From positions 36,022,001 to 36,086,000 of the forward strand of contig JBITNC010000001.1 in NCBI GenBank assembly GCA_050084985.1: a stretch of 64,000 bases of DNA. The letters run 5' to 3'. The notes below the pieces were generated by a model. It saw only the letters and a list, made by a program, of their open reading frames with translations. It was not told where the DNA came from and did not search any database. Shown here piece by piece: positions 48,441-59,880 of the stretch; the first letter of the stretch is position 1, and every line of letters starts with the position of its first letter. The translations under genes were made by a program, and so were the position numbers. This DNA comes from Nageia nagi (Eukaryota; Pinophyta).

Positions 48441-49686
48441 TGTAAGAACCCAGTAGAGGGTGAGTCTCACGCACATGTTGATGAATATTTTCTTCAGAAT
48501 GGTTACCTATTTAAAGGTAATCGATTGTGCATTCCCAATGGCTCTATGCGTGAGAACATTATGAGGGAATTGCATAGTGGTGGTCTGGCTGGTCATTTTG
48601 GAGTAGCCAAGACTATGACTCTTATAGCAGAGAAGTATTATTGGCCGAAGATGAAGCGAGATGTGATTCGATTTGTCTCTAGATGCAGGGTGTGCCAGAC
48701 AACTAAGGGCCATGCACAGAATACAGGACTGTACATGCCACTCCCGATTCCTATCGGCCCTTGGATCGATTTGAGCATGGATTTCGTGCTAGGGCTACCC
48801 ACGACCCAACGAGGTATGGATTCCATTTTTGTTGTGGTGGATAGGTTTTCCAAAATGGCTCACTTCCTTGCATGTAAAAAAACTAATGATGCCTCGAAGA
48901 TTGCAGTCTTATTTTTTGATGAGGTTGTGCGGTTGCATGGTGTTCCTAAGACAATTACTTCTGATCGTGATTCTAAGTTCTTGGGCCATTTTTGGAGGAC
49001 ATTATGGCGGAAGTTGAATACCAGACTCCAGTTCAGTAGTGCCTATCATCCACAGACTGATGGCCAAACTGAGGTGGTAAATAGAAGCTTGGGCAACCTT
49101 TTACGATGCATAGTTGGGGATAAACCAAAGCAGTGGGATCTGGCCTTGTCGCAAGCTAAATTTGCATATAATAGCTCTGTGAATCGGTCAATAGGTAAAT
49201 CCCCTTTTCAAATCATCTATGGTTGAAATCCTAGGGGTGTTCTGGACCTGGTTGAGCTACCAATGGGCGAACAGGTTAGTGATGCGACCGAAGCCTTTGC
49301 TGAGCATATACACGAAGTGCAAGAATCAGTGAAAGCCACATTACAACATAGTAATGCTCAGTATAAGACAACCGCCGATGCACATAGGCGGGTGAAAGTG
49401 TTTACAGAAGGTGATTTGGTCATGGTCCATCTTCGAAAGGAGAGATTTCCTAAAGGGACATATAACAAACTGAAGCTTAAGAAGATTGGTCCCTGCAAGA
49501 TTCTGAAGAAAATCAATGATAATGTTTATAGAGTTGAATTGCCTGATGATTTTGATATCTCCCCAGTTTTTAACGTTTCTGATTTATTTCAGTATTTTGG
49601 TAATCTGGAGGATGCTGACTTTCAAGATACAGTGGATTGGGTTCAACAGATTCCCAAGAAGAAAAAAGATTGCGTAGCCCGTATCC
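48441..49686 (+). pseudogene. Chromovirus integrase (one in-frame stop)
   Basis: The HHCC zinc domain is complete ([15 protein letters not shown], then YYWPKM and CRVCQ). The catalytic core has all three acidic residues in their contexts: [19 protein letters not shown] and [20 protein letters not shown] at 49224-49226 (after FQIIYG) splits the core end from the C-terminal domain (VFTEGDLVMVHLRKERFPKG, LKLKKIGPCKIL). This is the best preserved part of the element. Confidence 0.9.
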
Positions 49687-49875
49687 TTGATAAGAGGGTT
49701 ACCACTACCCGGCATGGGAACTACAAGATATTTGGTTCAATGGGAAGGCCTACCACCCTCATCTAATACCTGGGTTTCAGAGTCCGAGTTACAGAAGCTT
49801 GATAACCAAAAGCTTCAGGAATTTCACTCAGTTGAACTCGCAGGAGCTGAGTTCTTTTTCACCCGAGGAGAATGA
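49687..49875 (+). pseudogene. Chromodomain, with stop codon made by the 3' LTR
   Basis: After a frameshift near 49735, the reading YLVQWEGLPPSSNTWVSESE and LQKLDNQKLQEFH forms a chromodomain C-terminal to integrase. Such domains target integration to marked chromatin in chromoviruses. The frame runs through the purine-rich tract (codons for RGE) and ends at TGA 49873-49875. Those three bases are the first three of the 3' LTR (TGATGC), so the element has no 3' untranslated gap. Confidence 0.85.
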
Positions 49876-50358
49876 TGCATGCGTTGTCGGGGCCGTAACT
49901 TTTGATCCGGAGGTCGTTTTGCTTCGAAATTTAAACTGTGGCTTCGTGACGAATTTCTAGTTGTGGCAGTTCAATAGAACTGCCATACCCAAAAAATGAT
50001 ATTTTTAAGGCCTGATTCATCCGTCTAAGGCCTGAAAAATAGGCTTTTTAAGAGCACTCCCGATTTTTAGGCTTTTTTTGCATGTTGCGGCTTTAATAAC
50101 TCTTGTTTTTCTTCTAGTTAAGGGTGGATATTTTAGATACTACTTAATTAGTGTAAGAGGGATGCGCATGCAAATTTTGGGCGCAATCTGACTCATTTTG
50201 GTTTTTTGTTTTTTTTGTGGCTATTTAAAGGGCATTGTATTCTCTTGGAGAGGGGGTGGATTCAGGAATAAGAAGAGTATTTTGGTCCGGATTTCTTCTG
50301 TATGTTCTGTGACTGGATTTCAAATTTCTGTTTTCCTTTTACAGCTGAATTCACATCA
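49873..50358 (+). repeat. 3' LTR of the chromovirus
   Basis: It starts TGATGCATGCG right after GAGGAGAA, the polypurine tract (49865-49872), and ends in CACATCA. ATTAT follows at 50359-50363. Relative to the solo LTR it has five derived substitutions and a one-base shorter T-run than the 5' LTR. Confidence 0.95.
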
Positions 50359-50363
50359 ATTAT

Positions 50364-50742
50364 CAATAGGCTTTGGATCTTATTATATCATTTATAAAAA
50401 AGCATATTATCTTGCATTATAGGAATAAAGATCATTTCTATGATCTTTTTGATTAAAGGCTTGGAGACCTACTTTCTTGTTGAGCTCAGACCTTGCCCTA
50501 CTTTATCAACCATAAATTCTTAAGGATTTATGGTTTAAGGTCTCCATTAACATTCTTTGTTTTCCTTTCAGGTCCATAAATTCAATTTGCACATCAAGAC
50601 TTCAATACTAAGGGCTACATTCTCATTTCTTGATCTTGTCAATTCATCACATCATAGGAAAATTTAGTGGAAAATGTTAGGTTCCTTAATGTTATTAACA
50701 AGGTGTGTTTAGTGATCTAAGTGTAAGGAATTAGGCTTTACA
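50364..50742 (+). repeat. 3' LTR of the giant element, right part
   Basis: It continues the LTR interrupted at 44710 (CAATAGGCTTTGGAT matches CAATAGACTTTGGAT in the 5' LTR) and ends in TTTACA. The target duplication ATAAT follows at 50743-50747. Confidence 0.9.
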
Positions 50743-53700
50743 ATAATTATTAGGAATATACAATGAGCAAAAATGAAATGTATGTACAAAATGAACATCA
50801 TCCAATAAAAGAGTGATGAATAATAATAAATAGGTAACCTAGGTTTGAGAAGAATATTAGAGCAATATATCAATATTATAAATAAATAATATGTATGGAG
50901 AATCCTAGAGCTATGTATTAGATAATAGATAATCTATAAAAGGTTTCATAGGGGTGGAGTCACATTAAAAGAAGAGGATGGTAGGATAGTACATCTCTCA
51001 ACAATCATATATAAAATCAAGCTTATTAGAATCCATGATAATGCATAAGTTTTTTGGTATAAATAGTGCATAGAAATGCAAAAAACCTTAAAAAATATTT
51101 TAATAAAATAACGATCTTCAGTAAGGTAAGTGCATATTTCATATAGATAAACTAGGCATAACTAATAGTTTTAGATGAAAAATATAATGTTTATATGCAA
51201 CTTAAGAAAGTGATGCCTAATACCACATGAGTACTTATTATGGGCAATTTGAAGAATAAGACAATAAAAGTTTTATGGCACAATAACTAATAAAAAAATA
51301 AGATTAGTATTTTGCCTTTGAAAATCACCTCTTTCACCTAGAAAAAAATGGATTAAGAAGAATAAAAATATAATATAACATAATAATGTTAAAAAACATG
51401 GATGGTATTCAAATTGGTTATTTTTGAAAAAATAAACATGTGTAGCATAAAAATATAGAAAAATGATTTAAATTTATTTTTAACCCTATTTTCAATTAAT
51501 ATAAGGGAATTTTAAATCAACATTAAGCACAACTTCTAAATAATTTGTATTTTTTCTCCAATTTGTAATTCAAAATATCAAATTTTAAATTCCATTCAAC
51601 TTATTCACCATAAGAAAATGTGGTGATAGCCACTTATATCCTATCTTAGTCTTATAATATAAGGTGGTCTTTTTTACATATCAGTGCTTATCTTCCCACC
51701 ATGACTATTGTCAAATGATAGTGGATTTTAATTGCAATTCATAAGGTATAAAATTTTCTAAATAGGAATAAGCAAATTCATTTAAGTTTGCAAGATGAAA
51801 CTTTTCTTTTTAAGATCTAGCAATCAAAGGAAATCTCAATTTTGGAAACAAATAAGTATTTGTAACTTTTAAAGCATAGATGCATAACATAAAAATAAAA
51901 CCATATTGATAAACCAAATTGAATTTCAAACCCTACCCAATAAAGCTAAGGTTTAACAAACTTTCAAGCTCTACAAATAATTGTGATAGAAAAAAAACCT
52001 ATAATTTGAATAGGTTCAAGAGTAGTTAATAAAGTTTGAAAACAAGGAGTTCTTTAAGCTCATTTTTAAGGGGGAAACCTAAAGAAAATATAATGAAGAA
52101 GAAGATTTTTCTATGTATAAATCTAATTATCCATTTTGCACATAATATAAGATCTTATCTATAAATATTATTCAAACCCATACCTCCATATTCACTAGAA
52201 GACAAAATTTCCTAAACCACTCTATAAAATAAATCCAAACAAAATTCTAAAAACAAACCCAAATGAAATTCTACAACAACCATTTTAACTTGTTGTATTA
52301 AGTATATGAAGTATCCCAACAAAAATAATTTGTACTTTTAATTGAAATATAAAAATTAATATTTTCAAATATTTTATTCTCTAAAAAAAATTATAATTTT
52401 TAGAAAAAGAATATATTAAGAACATTCGCCATCAACATAAGATGGCCCAATACACCCATCGTCACGTTCAAAGCTTTGCTTCGATATATCCTAATATCAC
52501 CAACAAAATTTGACCACGCCTTTCCATTTTCTATATTCATGTGAAGCCTAGGAATAGATCGTTATAAAGCATTGGGGCACAATGTGACAGTGAAAGCCAC
52601 ATTTGTCACCGTTGAAAACAACAAAGAGAGTATGATTGGGCCTCTTGTGTCTATATCGTACCATGGCCATCTAGCCCATTTCTAATTTCCTTATGTTTTA
52701 ACATGTGAACATTACATTACATTTTTTTTTGAAATGTCATGCTCAGCCCCTCCTCCCTCAAGTGGAGCTGTATGCCATCCAAACCTAATCCACCCAAACC
52801 CTCTCCTAGCTAAGGGTAAGATTTAAGTGAACTTCATTAGTGAAAGCCACATTCCAAGGCTAAATATGTCTTGTAATGCTTTTTTGACTCACCAAAAGAT
52901 TGCTAAAGCGATGAAGATCCATGTATGTGATGATTGAACTGCGGATATTTTACAAGGCAACTTTTTGACCATGGTTTCACAAAAAGCCATGCTGATAAAA
53001 TTATTATTTTGTATGTGGACAGAAACCCATCAACAACATACAACTTGGCCAGCAACATGATATTGTCGAAAATATTGTTGTCTTCTTCCAAACGCCATAT
53101 TGGGTGACAAGCAAACCACCATCATAAGCACTTTCAAAAGGAAACATTCAACCTTTACATCATTCACATTTATAGTTATATATAGACCGTAGTAAACAAG
53201 GATTTGTCCAGAATCCAATGGCATTATTAACATGTAAAAGTTGTCTAAACTATATTATTAAAAGGCGTACAGAATCCTATGTTAAAAAAAGACGTTTATA
53301 CCGTATGGCTTATCAAGAGATACTTTAATACGAGACCCTTAACTTAGACCTTGCATGTTTTTTTTTAGATAATTAGTATTTTTTCTTCTTCAAAGTGATG
53401 CTTGATTGCTGTGTTTTCTTGATAGCATGGTTATTGTAATGTCATTTTGAAGAAAAATTGTCATCTTCTTCGTTTAAAATATTATTATATTTTAGTGTTG
53501 GTGTATTAGATATTCTAAATTAGTTTTATTAAATATATATTTAGTACGATTGATTTGTTCTTTATGATAAGTAATGATGGGAAGTTAAATTTAAATCAAG
53601 TTTTTAGAATTATATAAAAGAATATATTTGAATGATGAATGATGTTTTTTTAGCATTCTTTAAATTTATTGATTGAATCTATCAAAGATTGCATACATAC

Positions 53701-53766
53701 ATATATATATATATTATATATATATATATAATATATTATATATATATATATATATATATTATATAT
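53701..53766. repeat. (TA)n microsatellite
   Basis: A pure alternation of T and A with a few TT/AA interruptions, 66 bp long. Confidence 0.85.
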
Positions 53767-56685
53767 TTGGTTATTTATAACAAAATTAAGATGAAAAATA
53801 AAATCATGAGGTTTGTTTTGAATAAATATATATCATTTATATATTTATATGACTATTTCTAGCATAATTAAGATGTGTAATAAAATTGCCAAACTTATTT
53901 TGGTTATCTTGGTTGAAGAGTTAACAGATCGAGTTGTAATTATAAATATCCTTATAGATTTATCTAATATCATTATAACATAGGCATAAATGGACAAAAC
54001 AAGTCTCGCCTTCTATGTCATTTAGGTTACAAAGCTTATAATATTTTTTATCACATGGTGTTTTAGGTATTGTACATCTATCAATTCCATTATATAATTC
54101 ATGTGAATTAGTTTTTAACTTTGCGATCACAAGCTTCTTTTTTTAGAATGATAGTCTTATGTGGGTAGGAAGGATTTTCAAGTTTAGGATCAATGATGTT
54201 CAAGTTTAGGATTTGTACACCTTTAAATAAACCTTAGTGAAAGTTTAATTAAATCCTAACATTTTAATATTTTCTTTCAAATAATCTTAAATGTGATGGG
54301 ATGAGCATATGGCCATCATTTTTATTTTGTTAGCACAAGCAAGCACTTAAATAAAATAGCATTAAAGCATTGGATGTGGGGTTTGCTAACGACCTAGAGG
54401 TTTAACCTTGTGAAGTTGATCAAACCCTTAGTTAAGACATATTACCTAGAATAAAGTAAGGCATAAACAAGTGCAAATGAACATAAAAGGAAAAAACACA
54501 AATGATATACCTACCTTTGATATCTTTTTGGATAAAATAGATGTCAAATTGGGGTCTCAAAATAGTGTTTTTGAAACCATATAACAAGTATTAATTTTGG
54601 ATGAGTGACTCCTTTCTTGATTATGATAATTAGATCTTACTCATTTAGTATTCAAGATGTTTTGGTTTAAATTTCAACTCATTTGAATATGGAGAAAACT
54701 AGCTAGATTTTTAGAAATTGGATAGTTAATTAAGGTTTGATCAAAACTAGCTAGTCGATTTGACAATGGAGTTTGGCATTTGAATTTGTAACTTTTGGTC
54801 CAATAAAAACTAGCTAGATGATCTTTCTAATGTAATTCCATCAATAGATTCTATATGACTTACAAGAAAGTGGACTACTTTTCTGGCTAGGGTTTGATGG
54901 CAAAATATTAGAGTTTAGATTGGTAAGAATCCTCAATATATTTGGGTAATATAACTTTACATTAGAGTTATATCCTTTATATGCATGCAAAAATATTATG
55001 TTTATAAGAAAATGAAGGTGCCAACTTGGGTGTTAAATGTCACCTTACAATTGGTTGTATATGATCTAGAGAAAGGGAATTGTATTAGTGACTCACAAGC
55101 TTATGTAGGCATGTTATGATTCATTGCCACGTTTGTAGTTGTTGGACCAAGTCAATGTTGTCAATCCAAGGGGTTAGTCCTATGGAAAACTAATGGCCAA
55201 GGAAAAGCTAAGTGGATAGTGCTAATTGCTAATGGTTAATAGTTAGGTTTAGACATCTAAAGGTGGATCTAGCATCAAATAAATTAATACTAGTGATAAG
55301 GTAGAAAATAAGTGTTTTAACATTAATTTAAAGTAATTAATGCTAATAATTAAGACAAGGAAATATTCAAATTTCAAGTGTATACATTATTATAAAAATT
55401 TCATATATATATATATTATAGAATATACATTGCTTGGTGTTTTATATATTAATATTTAATATATGAAGTTTAACATTATCATTTTTATTTTATAATATTG
55501 GTAGTTTCACATACTCAATATCAATTACACTTATCTACGTTTACCTATTATCTACATGATAGTTTTTTGCTTGAAAAATCTTATTCATTCAAGGACCTTA
55601 ATGATTGGTTATTAAGATAATAAATACTTTATTCAATATCTACATTCTACCTACTTTATATATATATGACATTCTTATATCTCTTCTTATTTAGAGTGTT
55701 TTCATTACAAAATCCCAGTTTTTACTTCTCATATTTCTAAACAAAAACTTATCTTTAATTTTGTTGCATATTTTATTAATCCTTTTTTTAAGATGTTGTA
55801 CTGATATGCCCAACCTTATACATTCTTGAAATAAAATCCTATTTCTCGAATGAAAACCATGGGATGGAAAAAAATATACTGAATGACGAGTGTGTACATG
55901 CAAATTCATGGGTGAACTATACCTAATCATAATTTCTTTTATAAATGTGCGTACAATCATGAATTATAAAATATGTGTACAACTTCTATTGTATTCATGT
56001 TATTATATCTTTATTCATACTTGAGTCAATTTTCCTCATATGTCATTTTACCTTTAAGGCTCATATTCTTATTTTTATATGCGAACTAAAATTTAGTTTT
56101 TTTATGTATTAAACATCTTGTATAGAATAATATGTATCATTTTTCTTACTTTTAATCATCTTTAGGGCTCATTAACTCTATTAATTATCTTGTTCTAAAC
56201 TTTATCATTTACAAAATAAGTATCCACCAAAGCTAGTCATGTGTTCAAATATAAAGAAAAAGTGCATATTATATGTTTAGTGTTCACATTATTTATAGAT
56301 ACCTAATTTTGATTTTTGATTTATTAAAAATTATAATTTATGTATCTAAAATGAATTAATCTAATAAAGAGAATCTCAATAATGTTTATCCTACTTTCAA
56401 GGTAAAAATATGTTGATATAATTCTTTAATTTTATTGTGCAAGGTATAAAAGAAGATTCCAAAAACATTTCAAATCATCAATTATCTTGATGACTAAGTA
56501 TTCTTTTTGACAAGATATAAGATCTCTATCTTTTCCATACTTTTAAATATCTAAAAATAATTTTTGTAAATCTAAACTATAAAAAAAAAATAAGAAAAAT
56601 TGAAGAGTGATTTTTTAGCAAAATCATGAATTTCAAGCATAATTGAAGAAATCAAATTAAATGGTAAGGATCCTAAACTCACTAT

Positions 56686-56757
56686 AGAATACCCAAAATT
56701 TAGTGTAAGTTAAATTTAATCAGAATACCCAAAATTTAGTGTAAGTTAAATTTAATC
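56686..56757. repeat. 36-bp tandem duplication
   Basis: Two units identical over the AGAATACCCAAAATTTAGTG core and the following GTAAGTTAAATTTAATC-like part lie head to tail. Confidence 0.85.
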
Positions 56758-57627
56758 AAAATATGGATTTCAATGGCCCTATTTCAAGCTACATGACAAC
56801 CAATGACCCTATTCCTATTGAATATTGACATTCTCAAAGTTGCCTAATTCAATACTCAAACCTCCTACATCCTTTATTTCTTTGAAATACGTAAATTCAT
56901 GTGCATTTAAAGTTCATATCTCATTTCAATTTAGATTTTAGTTTCTAACAACCGAGAGGAGCTTGACCAATATTGAGGTTGATCCTAACCCTTAAAAGTT
57001 TTGGGACAAACAACAATCCCCTCAAAATCATTAGGTTTTTTCTGATATTTTGGGAGGGACTTGGTGGCTTAATCCAAATGATTTGTAGCTCACCAGATAA
57101 GTATATAAGTATCACTTTATCCTTCTCAATTTGATATTATCTAGGATTATGGCACTTTCATTTTTGAAACTTGAATACCCTTATTGATGAAAATTATTAT
57201 ATTGCTCACTTACTCATATATCATTGGTATTATTTCTATTTTTTATTTTGTAGATAAATAAATATATTTTTCATCAAAAACCCTAGGATTGTTTAGTAAA
57301 AATATTTGTTTTTAGATCTTGTATAAATCATTCAAAAAAATGGAAAGCTTAATCCTAGATATGCTCAAATAATTTTTGAGTAATAAAGGATTGATGGAAT
57401 AGTTGACCTAGTTTTTCAATTTGAATACTATGAATATGGATGAAATTCAAAATTTTAATTAGGATGCTAGCTAGGCTACTTAAAATTTATATATATATAT
57501 ATATATAAAGTAAATGAAAAAAGGATGATGCATAGGAAGAAATAAAGAATCATCAACATTGGAGACAAGAGTAGGATAATATATGGTCGAGCATTCTATT
57601 ATGGGAGAAGACTTAGGTGAGTGAAAG

Positions 57628-58113
57628 TGATGCATGCGTTGCCGGGGCCGTAACTTTTGATCCGGAGGTCGTTTTGCTTCGAAATTTAAACTGTGGCTTC
57701 GTGACGAAATTCCAGTTATGGCAGTTCACTAGAACTGCCATACCCAAAAAATGATATTTTTAAGGCCTGATTCATTCGTCTAAGGCCTGAAAAATAGGCT
57801 TTTTAAGAGCGCTCCTGATTTTTAGGCTTTTTTTGCATGTTGCGCCTTTAGTAACTCTTGTTTTTCTTCTAGTTAAGGGTGGATATTTTAGATACTGCTT
57901 AATTAGTGTAAGAGGGATGCGCATGCAAATTTTGGGCGCAATCTGACTCATTTTGGTTTTTTGTTTTTTTTGTGGCTATTTAAAGGGCATTGTATTCTCT
58001 TGGAGAGCATGTGGATTCAGGAATAAGAAGAGTATTTTTGGTCTGGATTTCTTCTGTATGTTCTGTGACTGGATTTCAATTTCTGTTTTCCTGTTATAGC
58101 TGAATTCACATCA
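57628..58113 (+). mobile_element. Solo LTR of the chromovirus family
   Basis: The 486-bp sequence TGATGCATGCG...CACATCA matches both LTRs of the element at 44711. GAAAG occurs on both sides (57623-57627 and 58114-58118), so it is a solo LTR left by recombination between the LTRs of a former full element, not a truncated copy. It has more differences than the two LTRs have from each other. Confidence 0.95.
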
Positions 58114-58138
58114 GAAAGTCAGATTAATCCTATCCGTA

Positions 58139-59056
58139 TGTTTACAAATAAAAATTGAGCATGTAAATAAATAAACAGAGAAATATCTACAAACTCAATA
58201 TTATCTATATACTAGCTATGGATAGCGATTTATTCTAGATATCAATAAACAACATAACCAATTCAGCAATGTACTTGTACCAACCAAGACTGTGATTCGT
58301 GTACTTACCTCACGAAAGGTACCTGACAACGAAGGATGTAGATATTGGTGATGTAGTGATGATAAGCTGCCTTTTCCACAACGTTGTGACCTGCAAGGAT
58401 GCAAAAAGAGGACCGCGGGTGGTCCGTTTCAGTAGTATTAGAGCACCAGTGGTGTTCTTCCGTTCACAAAGGAGCACCGACGGCCCTAGCTTGATAGCTT
58501 TGACCTCTCGATTAGGTCCAGATCTTCAGTATAGATATCTCAGATTGTAGTGTAATATCAGAATTGATCGCATATGTCAGGAGAGCTCGCGTAAGGAAGC
58601 ACACAAACCACAGCCTTGTAGGCGGTACCAAGAGATACCTTAAGGGGTAGCCACTTACAAGACCATACGTGGGATCATGTATATCCTTGTTGTCGTGGAC
58701 TTACTATTAGATCCCTTATTTATATAGATAATAGATAATACCACCCATAGGTCGGCGTGCATCCACATAAATAAGGTTAATTCACAAGATTTAATATAAA
58801 CACATCAATAAACAAGATAATTCATGCAATACTCAAGATAAACCATACAATATTCAAGATAACCCATGCAATATTCAAGATAAACCATGCAATATTCAAG
58901 ATAAACCATGCAATATTCAAGGTAAACCATACAATATTCATATTCAAGCCAAACATTGATATTATCACTTTAATCCATTCAAGACATATAGTTAGGCCAA
59001 GCATATTTCATTAATTTATTAATTTAAAAACATAAATTCATTTTTATGTGTTAACA
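58139..59056 (-). repeat. 3' LTR of the second gag-only element
   Basis: 918 bp. On the minus strand it starts TGTTAACACATA, with an intact end. TATA box TATATAAATA is at 58717-58726 (minus). Six 21-bp units (58815-58940), type GATAAACCATGCAATATTCAA, make it longer than the LTRs of copy 1. The open minus-strand frame at 58822-59004 is this repeat in translation. Confidence 0.9.
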
Positions 59057-59072
59057 GATGCCCCACTTTGGA
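59057..59072 (-). other. Polypurine tract, second copy
   Basis: TCCAAAGTGGGGCATC on the minus strand, identical in copy 1, directly precedes the LTR start. Confidence 0.75.
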
Positions 59073-59339
59073 TGTGAAATCGAAAGAATCATGAGGTGAC
59101 TTGAGATTTTGCATTCAAAGTAAAACACAATATCACAGCAAACAATTTTGATAAGCAATGATGAACACTAACCATTCCAAACTTAAACAACATCATGATA
59201 AAGCTTATAGGTTAAGGAAAATCCCTTTTGATATTTACCTTGGGCATGCTTGCCCCTTGTGTTTTGCTGTAGAAGGTGATAGCCTGATATGTCTGATAAT
59301 CTGATAAGCTGATAATCTTGCCGTAATGCTGATGACCCA

Positions 59340-59880
59340 TGATGACAAACTTGACAACACACATGACAGTGACCGGACAAACGACTTGACCACACATGTC
59401 GACCTGACGACATCTTGACAAGACCACATCACTAGACAAAACATGACAACACATGAAAAGACATGATAACACACATGACCAACTCACAAGTCAAGACATG
59501 ATAGCACACATGACCAACTCACAAGACAAGACATGATAGCACACATGACCAACTCACAAGATAAGACATGATAGCACACATAACAACACATGATAACCAT
59601 AACCACACATAGGAGAGAGCTAAGTTCTACACAACTGAGCCTTCGCACCAAGAGGTGTACTCCAGTTGTATGAGAACCAAACTCTGCAAAACAAGTGATA
59701 AGTTGATATGTGAGAGCTAAGTTCCACACAACTCTTCGCACCAAGTTGCATAAGAACCGAACTCTGCAGAATAATGATAAGCTGATGTATGAGAGCTAAG
59801 TTCCACACAACTAAGCCTTCGCACCAAGAGGTGTACTCCAGTTGCATGAGAACCGAACTTCACAGAATAATGATAAACTG
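59340..59880. repeat. Diverged repeats (second copy)
   Basis: This part corresponds to the 195-bp repeats of copy 1. It holds several short units with ACACATGACCAACTCACAAG and ATAGCACACATGACC, followed by three units around GAGAGCTAAGTTC(T/C)ACACAAC. Open minus-strand frames rich in Cys, Val and Ser here are repeat translations. Confidence 0.65.

Larger units (their letters stand above)
44711..50358 (+). mobile_element. Full-length chromodomain Ty3/gypsy element (chromovirus)
   Basis: Two LTRs of 487 and 486 bp (TGATGCATGCG...CACATCA), target duplication ATTAT on both sides (44706-44710, 50359-50363), primer-binding site TGGTATCAGAGCC after the 5' LTR, gag, zinc knuckle, protease, RT, RNase H, integrase and a C-terminal chromodomain, in the usual gypsy order. 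Total 5648 bp. LTRs differ by nine substitutions and one indel, making it the youngest full-length element here. About eight stops and six frameshifts spread over gag-pol show it cannot make its proteins now. RHAKW in RNase H points towards the CRM/Galadriel side of chromoviruses, but clade assignment needs a tree. Confidence 0.95.
11338..50742 (+). mobile_element. Giant Tat/Ogre-like Ty3/gypsy element, split by nested insertions
   Basis: Paired LTRs begin TGTAAACACC at 11338 and at 43969. The right LTR ends in TACA at 50742. The 5-bp target duplication ATAAT is present on both sides (11333-11337 and 50743-50747). Domains in plus order are a proline/tyrosine-rich gag, protease, RT, RNase H, a second RNase H-like domain, integrase, then an antisense PMD remnant and a polypurine tract AAAAAGGGGCAAC just before the 3' LTR. 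Removing the younger inserts leaves roughly 18 kb, within the range of Ogre-type elements. All coding parts are broken by stops. LTR divergence is high, roughly 15% over the first 300 bp by eye, so this is the oldest layer. Confidence 0.9.
50748..57622. other. AT-rich sequence without recognisable gene
   Basis: No protein family, LTR pair or RNA gene is recognised. It contains a (TA)n microsatellite (53701-53766), a 36-bp tandem duplication (56686-56757, unit AGAATACCCAAAATTTAGTG plus 16 bp) and a short (TA)n run (57489-57506). An interval of higher complexity and GC at 52430-53250 has open minus-strand frames of 62 and 67 codons that I cannot assign. Confidence 0.5.

Noticed and set aside
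52903-53233. Two overlapping minus-strand frames as a host gene
   Set aside because: Short, in different frames, no recognisable domain or splice pattern.
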